DNA from: an uncultured Spirochaetales bacterium
GTDB lineage: Bacteria > Spirochaetota > Spirochaetia > Sphaerochaetales > Sphaerochaetaceae
Length of the DNA: 55,670 nt
Reading direction: 5' to 3'
Assembly: GCA_949287505.1 (NCBI GenBank)
Contig: CASEGX010000015.1
Location: 1 to 55,670, forward strand
Position numbers and translations under genes: made by a program. The notes under the pieces were generated by a model. That model was not told where the DNA came from and ran no database searches. It saw only the letters and a list, made by a program, of their open reading frames with translations. Shown piece by piece: positions 16,033-24,143 of the stretch; the first letter of the stretch is position 1; every line of letters starts with the position of its first letter.

Positions 16033-17553
16033 TCAGTCCTTTTTCTTGTCCGTATTTCTTCCCGGATACTTCGGCTCGCTTGTGTATATGAGTCCAAGCT
16101 TCCTCAGTCCGGATATATCACCATTGGAAGGAACATGTGTAAGGTGCACCTCTGCATTCTTGAGAAGAGGAAGTGCCTCAAGCGCCTTTCTGGCATCCTC
16201 ATCTTCGGAGGCGCTCATTGCCAGGGCTATGAGAATCTCATCGAGATTCATGCTTACACCCTTGCCGCTGAGTATGTCCCTCTTCATCGCAGTTATGCTG
16301 TTTATGACGGATGAGGAGATGAGATCCTTCTCTTTCCTTATTCCTGTCATTGCCTTAAGCGCATTGAGAAGAAGTGCAGAGCAGGCATGAAGCGTGATGG
16401 AGTTGTGTGCAGTCACGATTCTTCCATCCGGCAGCTCTATTGCAGCTGCACAGACCGTGCCGTTCTTGCCCTTTCCTTCCTCGATTGCCTTTTCCAGCGC
16501 TTCCCGTGCAGGTTCCACAACAGATCTGTCCTCAGGCTTGAGTCCTGCTCTGTCCATTATCGCGGAGATCCTGTTCACCGTCTCCTTCTCTTCACGTCCG
16601 GATACATAATCCGTCCTGATCTGGAAATAACGCCTGATAATCTCCTGCTTTCCGGCTTCGCGGCATACATCATCATCTGTGATACCGAAGCCGACACGGT
16701 TTACACCCATGTCCGTAGGGGATTTGTATACGCATTCTCCTGTGATTCTTGTCAGGATTCTGGCAAGAAGCGGGAAAGCCTCAAGGTCCCTTGAGTAATT
16801 GACGGCGATCTTGTTGTATGCGGAGAGATGGAAATGGTCTATGAGATTGACATCTCCGATATCCGCCGTTGCAGCTTCGTATGCGATATTCACCGGGTGA
16901 TCAAGCGGGAGATTCCATACAGGGAATGTCTCGAGTTTCGAATAGGCCGGCTTCATTCCCATCTTCGCCTCATGATACATCTGGGAAAGACAGGTCGCGA
17001 GCTTCCCGGATCCTGGTCCCGGCGCTGTGACTACGACAACGGGTGCTGATACAGGTATGTATTCATTCCTGCCGTATCCCTGGTCGGAGACAACCACATC
17101 TATGTCTGCGGGGTAACCGGGAGTTGCAGGGTGTGTATATACATGTATTCCCATTCTCTCAAGCTTGTTCTTGAAGACAGTCGCTGCCACCTGATTCTCA
17201 AACCTTGTGATTACGACCTTGTCGCACTTGAGACCGTAGGAGGCGAAATCATCAATCATCTTCAGTACATCCGCATCGTAGCTGATGCCGAAATCTGAAC
17301 GGATCTTCCTTCTTTCTATGTCTCCTGCGTAGATGCATATTATGATATCCAGCTGGTCTCCCAGAGCCTGGAATACTTTCATCTTGTTGTTCTCGTCGAA
17401 GCCGGGGAGGACGCGGGAGGCGTGCTTGTCATGAAGAAGCTTGCCTCCGCATTCAATGTAAAGGTGTCCGGAAGAAGACTCCCGGACCCTTTCAAGAATG
17501 TACTTAGTCTGCTCTTCGACGTATTTATTGCTATCGAAGCCTGTCTTAAGCAT
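16033..17553 (-). CDS. DUF1846 family protein (UPF0371), function not established
   Basis: The ~506-residue protein starts MLKTGFDSNKYVEEQT and contains the family hallmarks HLYIECGGKLLHDKHASR, AGDIERRKIRSDFGISYD and GPGSGKLATCLSQMYH, the last a P-loop-like glycine-rich segment around residue 186. DUF1846 proteins are found mostly in Firmicutes and other anaerobes and have structures but no agreed function. The ATG at 17553 overlaps the TGA of gdhA (TGATG), so translation is coupled, which suggests a role linked to glutamate or nitrogen metabolism. That link is inference only. A TTG three bases upstream is a less likely start. Confidence 0.88.
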   Translation of the reverse strand: MLKTGFDSNKYVEEQTKYILERVRESSSGHLYIECGGKLLHDKHASRVLPGFDENNKMKVFQALGDQLDIIICIYAGDIERRKIRSDFGISYDADVLKMIDDFASYGLKCDKVVITRFENQVAATVFKNKLERMGIHVYTHPATPGYPADIDVVVSDQGYGRNEYIPVSAPVVVVTAPGPGSGKLATCLSQMYHEAKMGMKPAYSKLETFPVWNLPLDHPVNIAYEAATADIGDVNLIDHFHLSAYNKIAVNYSRDLEAFPLLARILTRITGECVYKSPTDMGVNRVGFGITDDDVCREAGKQEIIRRYFQIRTDYVSGREEKETVNRISAIMDRAGLKPEDRSVVEPAREALEKAIEEGKGKNGTVCAAAIELPDGRIVTAHNSITLHACSALLLNALKAMTGIRKEKDLISSSVINSITAMKRDILSGKGVSMNLDEILIALAMSASEDEDARKALEALPLLKNAEVHLTHVPSNGDISGLRKLGLIYTSEPKYPGRNTDKKKD

Positions 17554-18911
17554 CAAACATAACCCTCAGCAAGCATTGCGCGGCTGACTTTCATGAAGCC
17601 TGCGATGTTCGCGCCGTCGACGAAGTTGTTCTTTTCTGAGTATTTCTCGGCAGCATCGCTGATGTTCCTGTAGATGTTCTGCATGATGTTTCTCAGCTCG
17701 GAATCGACTCTTTCCCTGGACCACTGCATACGTGTGGAGTTCTGAGCCATCTCAAGGCCGGATACAGCTACGCCTCCTGCGTTTGCAGCCTTTGCCGGAG
17801 CAAGGAGAACACCGCCACCCATGAGAATCTTCTCGGCATCCACGGAGCAGGGCATGTTCGCACCTTCTCCCACGAGCTTGACTCCGTTCTTAACGAGGTT
17901 GCTGGCATCTGCTTCAAGAATCTCATTCTGTGTTGCACATGGGAATGCATAGTCTGCCTTGATGTTCCATACAGGATTCGGTTCTGCGGGGTTTCTCTCA
18001 ATGTACTCAACACCCTTGAAAGCCTCTGCGTATTCGCGGATGCGTCCGCGTCTTACGTTCTTGAGAGTCATAATCCATCTGAGCTTTTCCGGAGTGATTC
18101 CGCTCTCATCATAGATCATGCCGGAGGAGTCGGAGAGTGTAACGACCTTTGCTCCGAGCTCTGTGAGTTTCTCGACTGTGTACTGGGCAACGTTTCCAGA
18201 ACCCGAGACAAGACATGTCTTTCCCTCGAAATTCATGTTGTTGCCTTTGAGGATTGCCTCTGAAAGGTATACAAGACCATAACCCGTTGCTTCTGGTCTG
18301 ATGTTGGAACCGCCGAAATCGAGGCCCTTTCCTGTAAGAACGCCTGTGAACTGGTTCGTGATTCTCTTGTACTGTCCGAAAAGGTATCCGATCTCACGGC
18401 CACCGACACCGATATCTCCTGCAGGAACGTCCGTGTCAGCACCGATGTGCCTGTAAAGCTCTGTCATGAATGACTGGCAGAAGCGCATGACTTCAGCTTC
18501 TGATTTTCCTTTCGGATTGAAATCAGAGCCGCCTTTTCCACCACCCATCGGAAGTCCTGTGAGGCTGTTCTTGAAAACCTGCTCAAAGGCAAGGAACTTC
18601 ATGATTGAGAGATTCACAGACGGATGGAATCTCAGTCCTCCCTTATATGGTCCGATAGCAGATGACATCTCGACTCTGTATCCTCTGTTGATCTGAACCT
18701 TTCCCTCATCATCGATCCATGGAACACGGAACATGATGACTCTCTCTGGCTCCGTCATCCTTTCAAGAATCTTGTGATAGGTCACATCTGGCAGATCTTC
18801 GATGATCTTGTCAATCGATGCGAGGAATGTGTAGACAGCCTGCTGGAATTCCTTCTGATCAGGATCAGTCTTGAGTACGTGCTCATATACGCGCTGTGTT
18901 TCGTCATGCAT
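17553..18911 (-). CDS. gdhA: NADP-type glutamate dehydrogenase
   Basis: The 452-residue cytosolic enzyme interconverts 2-oxoglutarate plus ammonia and glutamate. PYKGGLRFHPSVNLSIMKFL, the active-site lysine region LPMGGGKGGSDFNPKGKS, and the nucleotide-binding GSGNVAQ segment are intact. Length and the hexameric small-form layout match bacterial NADP-dependent GDH used for ammonium assimilation. Start 18911 has TTAGGAG upstream. It heads a tightly overlapping leftward operon with DUF1846 and an SNF symporter, and is divergent from pfk across about 190 bp that contain a TGTTAACA palindrome near 19016. Confidence 0.96.
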   Translation of the reverse strand: MHDETQRVYEHVLKTDPDQKEFQQAVYTFLASIDKIIEDLPDVTYHKILERMTEPERVIMFRVPWIDDEGKVQINRGYRVEMSSAIGPYKGGLRFHPSVNLSIMKFLAFEQVFKNSLTGLPMGGGKGGSDFNPKGKSEAEVMRFCQSFMTELYRHIGADTDVPAGDIGVGGREIGYLFGQYKRITNQFTGVLTGKGLDFGGSNIRPEATGYGLVYLSEAILKGNNMNFEGKTCLVSGSGNVAQYTVEKLTELGAKVVTLSDSSGMIYDESGITPEKLRWIMTLKNVRRGRIREYAEAFKGVEYIERNPAEPNPVWNIKADYAFPCATQNEILEADASNLVKNGVKLVGEGANMPCSVDAEKILMGGGVLLAPAKAANAGGVAVSGLEMAQNSTRMQWSRERVDSELRNIMQNIYRNISDAAEKYSEKNNFVDGANIAGFMKVSRAMLAEGYV

Positions 18912-19102
18912 AGTATTTTCTCCTAAGGCTTGATGATAAAGACATTGAACGTGAAGGAAAAGAGCCGGAAGGCATAATGAAAAAACTTTCCTGAATTAAC
19001 CCATGCTCAATATTATGTTAACAGATTTGTGCGATTATTCTCCAGATCCGTTTCCTGCATGTCCGGATAGTGTGATAGACTCAGAATCAAACGGAGGGTT
19101 TT

Positions 19103-20173
19103 ATGAAGATTGGTTTACTTACCAGTGGTGGGGATTGCCCGGGACTCAATGCGGTTATCAGGGGCTTTGCGAAATATGTGTTCAATAATATCAAGGATGC
19201 AGAGCTTATCGGCATCTCTGAAGGTTATCTTGGCCTGATTGAGAAGGAAGCCAAGAAGATGAAGCCTTCTGATTTCTCCGGCATCTTGAATGTCGGCGGC
19301 ACGATTCTCGGTACAAAGAGAACCCCTTTCAAGAAGATGACGGAAGAGGATGAGGACGGACAGAGCCGCCTGGATATGATGAAGAAGAACTATAAGGCGC
19401 TTGGTCTGGATGTGCTTGTGACGCTTGGCGGTGCCGGAACGCATAAAACAGCCGCTCTTCTTTCTTCAGAGGGACTCAATGTCGTGGGTATTCCAAAGAC
19501 CATCGACAACGATATCTGGGGAACGGATGTCACCTTCGGCTTCCATTCCGCTGTTGATATCGCAACAGAATGCATAGACCGTATTCATACAACTGCCGCA
19601 AGCCATGGACGCACGATGCTGATTGAGCTCATGGGCAATAAGGTTGGCTGGCTCACGCTTTATTCCGGTGTCGCCGGCGGTGCTGATATCATCCTGATTC
19701 CTGAAATACCGTACAATCCTGATACAGTCGTCAAGATGGTCAAGAAACGCCTCGACTCTGGAAAGGCTTTCAATATAATCGCAATCGCGGAAGGCGCAAT
19801 GAGCCAGGCTGAGGCCAAGATGAAGAAAACAGAACGCCTCGAGTTCCGAGGGGGAAGGGCAACGGGAACAGAGAAGCTTGCATCCTACATTGAGGAGAAT
19901 GCCGGGGTGGAGACAAGGGTCGTTGTGCCGGGACACCTGCAGAGAGGAGGTGCACCATCTCCATACGACAGATTCCTTTCCACTGAGATGGGCTCATTTG
20001 CCGGTGAACTCGTAAAGAGAGGCAATTTCGGAGTCACTGTCGCAATGCGTGACAACCATGTCACATACAACAAGCTCTCTGATATTGCAGGAAAGACAAA
20101 ATCCGTACCTATCAGCGATCAGAGAATCGCAATGGCCAGGGCTATTGGAATCTATTTCGGAGACGAAGCGTGA
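19103..20173 (+). CDS. pfkA: 6-phosphofructokinase family enzyme (phosphoryl donor uncertain)
   Basis: A 356-residue PfkA-fold enzyme phosphorylating fructose 6-phosphate. GGDCPGLNAVIRG (about 9-21), PKTIDND (131-137, catalytic Asp135), the MGNKVGW element and the C-terminal PGHLQRGGAPSPYDR are intact. The donor-site signature is mixed. The loop normally GGDGS (ATP) or GGDDT (PPi) reads GGAGT at 109-113, so Gly of the ATP type is kept but the preceding Asp is Ala. The residue before TIDND is Lys132, as in PPi-type enzymes, rather than the Gly of E. coli PfkA. ATG 19103 has CGGAGGG upstream. It is translationally coupled to ppx/gppA (GTGA overlap) and to ppk1. Confidence 0.93.
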   Translation: MKIGLLTSGGDCPGLNAVIRGFAKYVFNNIKDAELIGISEGYLGLIEKEAKKMKPSDFSGILNVGGTILGTKRTPFKKMTEEDEDGQSRLDMMKKNYKALGLDVLVTLGGAGTHKTAALLSSEGLNVVGIPKTIDNDIWGTDVTFGFHSAVDIATECIDRIHTTAASHGRTMLIELMGNKVGWLTLYSGVAGGADIILIPEIPYNPDTVVKMVKKRLDSGKAFNIIAIAEGAMSQAEAKMKKTERLEFRGGRATGTEKLASYIEENAGVETRVVVPGHLQRGGAPSPYDRFLSTEMGSFAGELVKRGNFGVTVAMRDNHVTYNKLSDIAGKTKSVPISDQRIAMARAIGIYFGDEA

Positions 20174-21075
20174 AAATAGCCGTTATTGATTTCTCCAGTA
20201 CCTCCCTCTCCCTCCTTGTTGATGATGTGAGTGGCGAGATGATGACCCCGATTGTAGGAGTGAGAAGATCCGTCTCCATCCTCGGGTATCTTTCAAAGAA
20301 AGGAAAGATTTCCGAGAGGGGGATTGAAAAGGTCGTCGATTCCATAAAGTTCCTGTCCGATGCTGCCGAAAAAGTCGGAGCGGAGTCCGTGCACATCATC
20401 TCAACAGCCTCCATGAGGATAATAAAGAACTATGATGAGGTCGCAAGGGCAGTCAGAGAGGGTACGGGGCTTTCAATAACAAACCTCGATGGTCCGTCAG
20501 AGGCTTATGCCGATTACATTGCGAACAGGGAATTCTCCGCACTTGGCTCAGTGCTTCTCCTGGACATCGGAGGATACTCATCATCCCTTGTGGACATGGC
20601 TCAGGAAAGCAGGAGCCTCATGTACACTCTGGATATGGGGCCTGCCGCCCTTTTCGGCCGTTTCGATGGCATGTATCCGGAGAAGGAAGATGTAAAGAGA
20701 ATCCGCAAGAATATCGTGAAGATCCTCGAGAAAAACAGCGTCTTCCCGGGAAGGACCTTTTCCCGCATCCTGCTGACAGGAAGCAATGCGGAGGCGCTCT
20801 ATGCCGTTTACAAGGATCACTTCTCAATAATGAACCAGTCATTGCGTACAATGGAGCGGAAGAAACTTAAAAAGCTTATAAAGTATCTGGTATCATCCTC
20901 AGACAGGGCCCTTGTTCTCATCCGCAATGTGCCGGAGAAGGTTCATATGATCATTCCTGCTGCAGTGCTTGCCTGGGAGATTGCAGAGCTTTATGGTGCT
21001 GAGGAGCTCATCGTTTCGGACAAGGGCGTCAAGGATGGATATCTGAGATTATTAATGGAGGAATCAAATGTCTAA
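20170..21075 (+). CDS. Ppx/GppA family phosphatase (exopolyphosphatase-like)
   Basis: The 301-residue protein has the actin-like ATPase fold of the Ppx/GppA family: an opening VIDFSSTSLSLLV strand-turn, the STASMRIIKN element, and LLLDIGGYSSSLV for the second phosphate loop. It is about the length of short Ppx1/GppA-type enzymes without the C-terminal HD domain. Known members cleave terminal phosphate from polyphosphate or from pppGpp. Its location between pfk and polyphosphate kinase favours polyphosphate. GTG 20170 overlaps the pfk stop, and its 3' end overlaps the ppk1 start by eight bases. The Ser-rich loops differ from the usual DxGSxS pattern, so activity should not be assumed. Confidence 0.82.
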   Translation: MKIAVIDFSSTSLSLLVDDVSGEMMTPIVGVRRSVSILGYLSKKGKISERGIEKVVDSIKFLSDAAEKVGAESVHIISTASMRIIKNYDEVARAVREGTGLSITNLDGPSEAYADYIANREFSALGSVLLLDIGGYSSSLVDMAQESRSLMYTLDMGPAALFGRFDGMYPEKEDVKRIRKNIVKILEKNSVFPGRTFSRILLTGSNAEALYAVYKDHFSIMNQSLRTMERKKLKKLIKYLVSSSDRALVLIRNVPEKVHMIIPAAVLAWEIAELYGAEELIVSDKGVKDGYLRLLMEESNV

Positions 21076-23128
21076 GGAATCACCGGCGGCGATAAGGCCA
21101 CCATACATAAACAGGGAGTATTCGTGGCTCCAGTTCGATAAACGGGTGCTTGATCAGGCCCGTGACAGCTCCAATCCTCTTCTTGAGCGATGCCGCTTCC
21201 TTTCGATATTCATCTCCAATCTTGATGAATTCGTGAGGGTCCGCCTCGGATCCCTGCTGAATCTGGAACTGCATTCTCCGACGTATATCGACAACAAGAC
21301 CGGCATGAGTGCCAGGGACCAGATTGACATGATACTTTCCCTCCTGCCAGGCCTTTACAAGAAAGCAGACGAGACATTTTCACGCCTCAGAAAGGAACTT
21401 AAGAGTGCCGGTGTGGATATCCTCATGAGCGATACGATCTCGGAGACGCAGAAGACAAAGGCATTCAACTACTTCCAGGAAAGCATGATGCCGTTTCTCT
21501 CTCCGCTGGTGCTTGATGCAAAGCATCCCATGATCCGCTTTGAGAACCAGAGGCTCTATCTTGTCCTCCGCCTCGAGCGTGACGGACGCGAGATGTTCGG
21601 TGTTGTGTCAATGGGACGGAGAATACAGGATCTTGTCAGGATAGGAGGCGGGAAGAAGGTGCATCTCATTCCTTCCGAAGTCCTTCTCTATCTTTTCGGA
21701 GATCTTCTTTTCCCAGGCTCTGCCGTGAAGGAGAAATCGCTTCTCCGTGTCACACGCAATGCAGATTTCGAGGCATCCGTGGAAGATGCGGACATCGAAT
21801 ATGATTTTGATTTCTCAAAGCTCATCAGGAACAAGGTCGAGAGCAGGGGTTCTCTTGCTGCAGTCCGCCTCGAGATGAACACCCCGTCCGAGAACCTGAG
21901 GCAGTTTCTTGTAAAGCATCTTGGGATAAAGAAGAACCAGGTGTTCATCGTCAATGGTTGTTTTTCTTACAAGTACATGTATCAGCTTGATGATTTCTTC
22001 CCTCTGGAGAAGCGTTCTGCACTTCGCTATCCTGCATTCAAGGGAAGCGTTCCTGCCGGTCTTCAGCGAGGGGGAATGATTGATACCGTTCTCAGGCGTG
22101 ATGTTTTTCTTGCATATCCTTTCCAGACCATGGATCCGCTTCTGTGGCTTCTTGAGGAGTGTGCTGATGACCCCAGGGTCTCAAATATAAAGATCACGAT
22201 ATACAGGCTTGCAAAGAACTCCCGTGTTGTCGCGGCACTTGTACGCGCTGCGGAGAACGGGAAGGATGTCTCTGTGGTCATGGAGCTCTGTGCACGTTTT
22301 GATGAGGAATCGAATCTCAGCTACGCGGAGCAGCTCCAGGAAGCGGGGTGCACGGTCTTCTATGGCATGGAGAATTACAAAGTGCATTCGAAGATCATCT
22401 CCATCGTTCTCCAGGATAAGGGAGAGGTGAGGTATATCACGCACCTGGGAACAGGAAATTACAACGAAAGCACTGCCAAACAGTATACGGACCTGAATAT
22501 CATCACCTCCGATAAAGATATCGGACTGGATGGTGTGGCATTCTTCCGCAACCTCGCAACTCTCAATCTCGATACACAGTACCGCCGCCTTCTTGTCGCT
22601 CCGTCGACGCTTAAGAAAGGTATTCTTGCCGCGATGGACAAGGAGATTGAGAAAGGAAAGGATGGCTCCATAACATGCAAGATGAATTCGCTTTCCGACA
22701 AGGATATGATTGACAAGCTCGTGGAGGCATCGAAGGCCGGAGTTAGAGTCAGGCTCCTCATCAGAGGCATATCATGTCTTTTGCCAGGAGTTCCGGGCCT
22801 TACGGACAATATCTCGATACTCAGCATTGTCGGACGCTTTCTGGAACACTCCAGAATTTACAGCTTCAGCTCCGGTGAGATGTACATCTCCTCTGCTGAC
22901 CTTATGACAAGGAACATTGACAGAAGGGTGGAGATAGCAACGCCTGTTCTCGATCCGAAGATCAAGGATACGATTCTGAAGATGCTGGATATCATGTTCC
23001 GCGACAACGTTAAAGGACGCATGCTTCTCGGTGACGGACGATATGCGGCAGTTCCTGAAAGCGATACCCATACCGATTCCCAGGACAGATTCCTTGAGCT
23101 CTTCAGAGGTGGAAAGTCCTACCTCTGA
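21068..23128 (+). CDS. ppk1: Polyphosphate kinase 1
   Basis: The 686-residue enzyme polymerises ATP gamma-phosphate into polyphosphate, reversibly. The N-terminal domain starts with NREYSWLQFDKRVLDQA, a standard PPK1 opening. The phospholipase-D-like catalytic halves carry the two histidines: NYKVHSKI with the autophosphorylated His, then THLGTGNYNE, and later FLEHSRIYSF. GGAGG precedes ATG 21068 inside the end of ppx/gppA. Synthesis and breakdown of polyphosphate are thus translated from one message together with a glycolytic kinase, suggesting an energy- or phosphate-storage unit. Confidence 0.96.
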   Translation: MSKESPAAIRPPYINREYSWLQFDKRVLDQARDSSNPLLERCRFLSIFISNLDEFVRVRLGSLLNLELHSPTYIDNKTGMSARDQIDMILSLLPGLYKKADETFSRLRKELKSAGVDILMSDTISETQKTKAFNYFQESMMPFLSPLVLDAKHPMIRFENQRLYLVLRLERDGREMFGVVSMGRRIQDLVRIGGGKKVHLIPSEVLLYLFGDLLFPGSAVKEKSLLRVTRNADFEASVEDADIEYDFDFSKLIRNKVESRGSLAAVRLEMNTPSENLRQFLVKHLGIKKNQVFIVNGCFSYKYMYQLDDFFPLEKRSALRYPAFKGSVPAGLQRGGMIDTVLRRDVFLAYPFQTMDPLLWLLEECADDPRVSNIKITIYRLAKNSRVVAALVRAAENGKDVSVVMELCARFDEESNLSYAEQLQEAGCTVFYGMENYKVHSKIISIVLQDKGEVRYITHLGTGNYNESTAKQYTDLNIITSDKDIGLDGVAFFRNLATLNLDTQYRRLLVAPSTLKKGILAAMDKEIEKGKDGSITCKMNSLSDKDMIDKLVEASKAGVRVRLLIRGISCLLPGVPGLTDNISILSIVGRFLEHSRIYSFSSGEMYISSADLMTRNIDRRVEIATPVLDPKIKDTILKMLDIMFRDNVKGRMLLGDGRYAAVPESDTHTDSQDRFLELFRGGKSYL

Positions 23129-23163
23129 TTGGACTTATTCGCCTTGATTGTGTATTTTCTATA

Positions 23164-23206
23164 AGAGAGATGGTGCAGTCATATTGATTTGCAGCATTTC
23201 TCTTTT
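23164..23206 (+). terminator. Imperfect hairpin with T-run after ppk1
   Basis: The arm at 23164-23177 (AGAGAGATGGTGCA) pairs with 23190-23203 with one mismatch and one wobble, and T residues follow at 23203-23206. It lies between ppk1 and the GntR gene and probably ends the pfk-ppx-ppk transcript. Confidence 0.55.
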
Positions 23207-23233
23207 GCTCTGTTTGAATTCATGGAGGATCCG

Positions 23234-23938
23234 ATGCTGAAGAATACAATGTCCCTGGGGAGAAAACCGCTTTCTGAGCAAGTTGCAGACATTCTCATTG
23301 AGGAAGTGAAGAGTGGAAAGCTTAATCCGGGTGACCGTGTTCCTTCAGAAACTGAGCTTGGAGAGAGACTTGGGGTGAGCAGAAGCACCGTCAGGGAAGC
23401 TGTCAAACAGCTTGTCTCCAAGAACATATTCGAGATACACAGGGGAGAGGGTACCTTTGTATGCAGCAATGTCGGGGTGAGCAGCGATCCACTGGGGTTC
23501 CAGTTTGTCTCTGACAGGAAAAAGCTCGCACTTGACCTCTGTGAGATCAGAAGCATCATCGAACCATGGATTGTCAGGAAGGCCGCAGAGAATGCCACGG
23601 AGGAAGACATAAGGCAGATGGAGAAGCTCTGCTGTGATGTCGAGGCCATGATAGCAAAAGGCAAGAATCATTCTGATCCTGACATAAAGCTTCATAAGCT
23701 CTGGGCTGAGTGCACAGGTAATTCAGTCGCTCCTAATCTCATTCCGGTCCTGCTTCAGTCGATTCCTCTTTTCATCGATGTCACAGGAGGCGCGCTTACA
23801 GAACCTACAATAACGACGCATCGCCGTATAACGGATGCAATACGCCGCCATGATCCTGCCGCTGCTGAGGAAGCGATGAGAGACCATATCGCGTTCAACA
23901 GACAGGCGATAGAGAGACTTCCTGTCCAGGATTTCTGA
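23234..23938 (+). CDS. GntR-family (FadR/FCD-type) transcriptional regulator
   Basis: A 234-residue regulator with an N-terminal winged helix (PLSEQVADILIEEV, then VPSETELGERLGVSRSTVRE) and a helical FCD effector domain containing the metal/acid-binding pattern (His residues in the IKLHKLW and DHIAFNR regions). FCD members usually respond to sugar acids or other organic acids. ATG 23234 is chosen because GGAGGA lies five bases upstream; the in-frame starts at 23189 and 23222 are less well placed. It precedes the sugar-acid gene cluster by about 200 bp, and a 15-bp palindrome upstream of that cluster is a likely binding site. Confidence 0.92.
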   Translation: MLKNTMSLGRKPLSEQVADILIEEVKSGKLNPGDRVPSETELGERLGVSRSTVREAVKQLVSKNIFEIHRGEGTFVCSNVGVSSDPLGFQFVSDRKKLALDLCEIRSIIEPWIVRKAAENATEEDIRQMEKLCCDVEAMIAKGKNHSDPDIKLHKLWAECTGNSVAPNLIPVLLQSIPLFIDVTGGALTEPTITTHRRITDAIRRHDPAAAEEAMRDHIAFNRQAIERLPVQDF

Positions 23939-24065
23939 AAGACAAAGCTCTGCTTATAACAGAATCAATCTTCGAATATGTGACCCGATCCTGATACGAC
24001 AAGGGCTCTGAGCTTTTGTATCCATCAGCCGGAAAATCTAAAAAACAATATTTTTCTTTTTTTTG

Positions 24066-24093
24066 TTGCATTCCTCCAGTTTGCTGGTATCAT
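24066..24093 (+). promoter_or_regulatory. Candidate promoter of the sugar-acid operon
   Basis: TTGCAT at 24066-24071 and TATCAT at 24088-24093 are 16 bases apart, with a T-rich tract just upstream. Initiation near 24100 would put the adjacent palindrome at about +4 to +18. Confidence 0.4.
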
Positions 24094-24103
24094 TGATGTG
24101 ATA

Positions 24104-24118
24104 AGACATCAGATGTCT
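24104..24118. promoter_or_regulatory. 15-bp perfect palindrome, candidate GntR operator
   Basis: AGACATC A GATGTCT is a perfect dyad just after the candidate promoter and before the SD (GGAGG) of the dehydratase gene. Position and symmetry suit repression by the GntR-type regulator encoded immediately upstream. The assignment is inferred from context. Confidence 0.55.
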
Positions 24119-24143
24119 GCTGTCTAACCTCTGGAGGTTTATT

